Of a DNA stretch of 64,000 nt, positions 62,558 through 64,000 are shown piece by piece. The position numbers and the translations under genes are program-made. The stretch is from Phycicoccus sp. Soil802 (GTDB lineage: Bacteria; Actinomycetota; Actinomycetes; Actinomycetales; Dermatophilaceae). The notes beneath the pieces were generated by a model. That model was given only the letters and a program-made list of their open reading frames with translations, was not told the origin of the DNA and made no database searches. Position 1 is the stretch's first letter. Every line of letters begins with the position of its first letter. Location: the NCBI RefSeq assembly GCF_001429605.1, contig NZ_LMSS01000001.1:495469-559468 (forward strand), read 5' to 3'.

Positions 62558-62969
62558 GCCGACCGGACCGCGACCCGTCGTCATCGTCGCCCTCGTGGTC
62601 GACCTCGCCTTCGTGCTGCTCTTCGCGACGATCGGACGTCTCAGCCACGAGGAAGGCGCCTCGGTCGCCGGCGTCCTCAGCGTCGCCTGGCCCTTCGCGG
62701 TGGCCCTGCTGGTCGGCTGGCTGGTGGCCCACCGTCGCTTGGGCTGGCCGGTGCGGATACCCGGCTCGGCGACCGTGTGGCTGGTGACCGCGGTGCTGGG
62801 CCTGGTGCTCCGCGTCGCCACCGGTGGCGGCTTCGCCTGGAGCTTCGGGGTGGTCACCCTGGTCGTGCTGGGGCTGTTCCTCGTCGGCTGGCGCTGCGCC
62901 GTCGAGGTGCTGCGCTTCGCGGGTACGGGTCTGGCCCGCTGGGCCGACCGGGCGGCGTCCCGCCGCTGA
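62550..62969 (+). CDS. DUF3054 family membrane protein
   Basis: The protein has 139 residues with four membrane helices. VVDLAFVLLFATIGRLSHEEG and AWPFAVALLVGWLVAHR are the DUF3054 pattern; VLGLVLRVATGGGFAWSF follows. Function is unknown. AAGGT precedes the ATG, which lies within the end of prs. Confidence 0.85.
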   Translation: MSEPTGPRPVVIVALVVDLAFVLLFATIGRLSHEEGASVAGVLSVAWPFAVALLVGWLVAHRRLGWPVRIPGSATVWLVTAVLGLVLRVATGGGFAWSFGVVTLVVLGLFLVGWRCAVEVLRFAGTGLARWADRAASRR

Positions 62970-62970
62970 G

Positions 62971-63819
62971 TCAGGGCTCGGGTGACCAGCCGGGTGGCGC
63001 GAAGAGGTAGCCGAGCCGGTCCCGCCAGTGCCGCGCATGTCGGACCTGTCGGACCATGAGGGCGAACTCGGCGTACTGCAACCGGAACGGGTTGAAGGTC
63101 GTCACGGGATGGGTCAGGCCGTAGGTCGGCCGCTGCTGCTCCTCGCGGAAGGTGCCGAACAGCCGGTCCCAGACGATCAGGATGCCGCCGTAGTTGCGGT
63201 CGAGGTACTCGGCGTCGCTGGCGTGGTGCACGCGGTGGTGGGACGGCGTGTTGAAGACCAGCTCGACCGGTCGCCAGAGCTTGGGGATCGTCTCGGTGTG
63301 CACCCAGAACTGGTAGGTCAGGTTGAGGGAGAAGACGAAGAAGATCATCCACGGCGGCAGGCCGACCAGGGGCAGGGGCACCCAGAAGAGCAGCTCACCC
63401 CAAGGGTTCCACTTCTGCCGCAGCGCCGTCGTGTAGTTGAAGTGCACGCTGCTGTGGTGGGCCTGGTGCATCGCCCACAGCAGCCGGATCCGGTGGCTGC
63501 TGCGGTGGTAGGCGTACCAGAGCAGGTCGACGAGGAGCAGCGCGATCACCCACGTCCACCAGTCGTGCGGGTCGAGGCGAAGGGGCGTCACGGCATACAG
63601 CGCGGCGTAGCCGAGCAGCGCCAGCGCTCGGGCCCCGAGGTTCACCACGACGGAGCCCACCCCCATCGACAGGCTGGCCGCCGAGTCCTGACGGGTGTAG
63701 CCGGCCAGGGGCGCGCCCTCATCTGTCTCCAGCACGCGCAGGGCCACCAGCTCCAGCGCGATGAACAGGACGAAGAACGGCACGGCCAGGAGCGCAGGGT
63801 CGCGCATCAGGTGGTCCAC
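62971..63819 (-). CDS. Fatty acid hydroxylase/sterol desaturase family protein
   Basis: The protein has 282 residues with about five membrane helices. The di-iron histidine clusters are YHRSSHRIRLLWAMHQAHHS and FNTPSHHRVHHASDAEYLD, the HxxxH / HxxHH pattern of the superfamily. It hydroxylates or desaturates a lipid. The GTG at 63819 fits a promoter with TTGTAG (63855-63850), 17 bp, TAAGGT (63832-63827), which overlaps the 3' end of ARC. Confidence 0.88.
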   Translation of the reverse strand: MDHLMRDPALLAVPFFVLFIALELVALRVLETDEGAPLAGYTRQDSAASLSMGVGSVVVNLGARALALLGYAALYAVTPLRLDPHDWWTWVIALLLVDLLWYAYHRSSHRIRLLWAMHQAHHSSVHFNYTTALRQKWNPWGELLFWVPLPLVGLPPWMIFFVFSLNLTYQFWVHTETIPKLWRPVELVFNTPSHHRVHHASDAEYLDRNYGGILIVWDRLFGTFREEQQRPTYGLTHPVTTFNPFRLQYAEFALMVRQVRHARHWRDRLGYLFAPPGWSPEP

Positions 63820-63826
63820 GCCCGCT

Positions 63827-63855
63827 ACCTTACCGAGAGTAAGTTAGCGCTACAA
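63827..63855 (-). promoter_or_regulatory. Promoter and palindrome for the fatty acid hydroxylase gene
   Basis: TTGTAG and TAAGGT at 17-bp spacing give a leaderless start 7 nt before GTG 63819. CTTAC-N5-GTAAG (63829-63843) overlaps the -10 and may be an operator. The -35 lies in the stop codon region of the ARC gene. Confidence 0.5.
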
Positions 63856-64000
63856 GTACTGCCCCGTGTTCGCGACGTTGTCGATCGACCGGCCCGGCTC
63901 GGTGCCGCTCTTGCCGGTGACCAGCGTGCGGATGTAGACGATCCGCTCGCCCTTCTTGCCGGAGATGCGGGCCCAGTCGTCCGGGTTGGTGGTGTTGGGG
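63850..64000 (-). CDS. arc: Proteasome ATPase ARC/Mpa, C-terminal 50 residues (cut by window edge)
   Basis: The frame read from the window edge is [20 protein letters not shown], then [19 protein letters not shown], then NVANTGQYL and a stop. The ending GQYL is the C-terminal docking motif (HbYX-like) by which ARC/Mpa opens the proteasome gate, and the [20 protein letters not shown] part matches the end of the family. This completes the proteasome gene set, although four other genes lie between it and dop. Confidence 0.9.
   Translation of the reverse strand, partial: PNTTNPDDWARISGKKGERIVYIRTLVTGKSGTEPGRSIDNVANTGQYL

Overview
The window is about 70% G+C and reads as the chromosome of a Gram-positive actinobacterium. 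The evidence is the RNA polymerase-binding protein RbpA, a complete Pup-proteasome set (prcA, prcB, pup, dop, pafA, pafB, pafC and the tail of the ARC/Mpa ATPase), tatA-tatC-helY next to pafBC as in mycobacteria, a polyprenol-phosphate mannose synthase beside an apolipoprotein N-acyltransferase, DivIVA-like coiled-coil proteins, and many leaderless promoters. Gene style suggests Micrococcales (Intrasporangiaceae-like), but that is an inference. I found no rRNA, tRNA, IS element, CRISPR array or prophage.

Layout. 0-10 kb: a DUF917/hydantoinase pair with a divergent PucR regulator, small enzyme genes, a threonine-to-glycine operon (tdh-kbl), yciO, and an aldo/keto reductase. 10-14.3 kb: a TetR-controlled efflux locus with three palindromic operators, a 28-bp sequence that matches an actinobacterial dif site at 12415-12442, an AraC-VOC pair and an SSB-like gene. 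14.3-21 kb: a Ca2+/H+ antiporter, a tandem-duplicated secreted HAD phosphatase, a GNAT, a secreted VanY-type peptidase, a UMF1-type transporter, then rbpA behind a SigR-type promoter. 21-24.4 kb: fxsA, ppm, lnt.

24.7-37.7 kb is the metabolic centrepiece. Genes for lysine fermentation (kamA, kamD, kamE, kdd, kal) surround a phosphoketolase-phosphotransacetylase-acetate kinase module (xfp-pta-ackA). Together they could turn lysine into 3-aminobutyryl-CoA/crotonyl-CoA and sugar phosphates into acetyl phosphate and ATP. Only the 3-keto-5-aminohexanoate cleavage enzyme (Kce) is missing from the window. The kamA/kdd and kamD control regions share CCGCAA/TTGCGG half-sites.

37.7-51.8 kb: bioY, ybaK, an Lrp/AsnC regulator, a 5'-3' exonuclease, a three-copy 51-bp-period repeat, then an operon-like run pafB-pafC-(small membrane protein)-tatA-tatC-DAG kinase-helY, DUF3866, two FKBP isomerases and pafA. 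51.8-64 kb: two long coiled-coil proteins, an SDR, a 1-Cys-type peroxiredoxin, a dienelactone hydrolase-like protein, dop-pup-prcB-prcA in overlapping order, then an esterase, prs, DUF3054, a fatty acid hydroxylase and the last 50 codons of ARC/Mpa.

Two window-wide signals stand out. The octamer GTATGCCG or its complement occurs about 36 times, in all three codon phases and between genes, far above a composition estimate of about 2. At least fifteen genes have an xAnnnT hexamer ending 6-7 nt before the start codon, the signature of leaderless mRNA.
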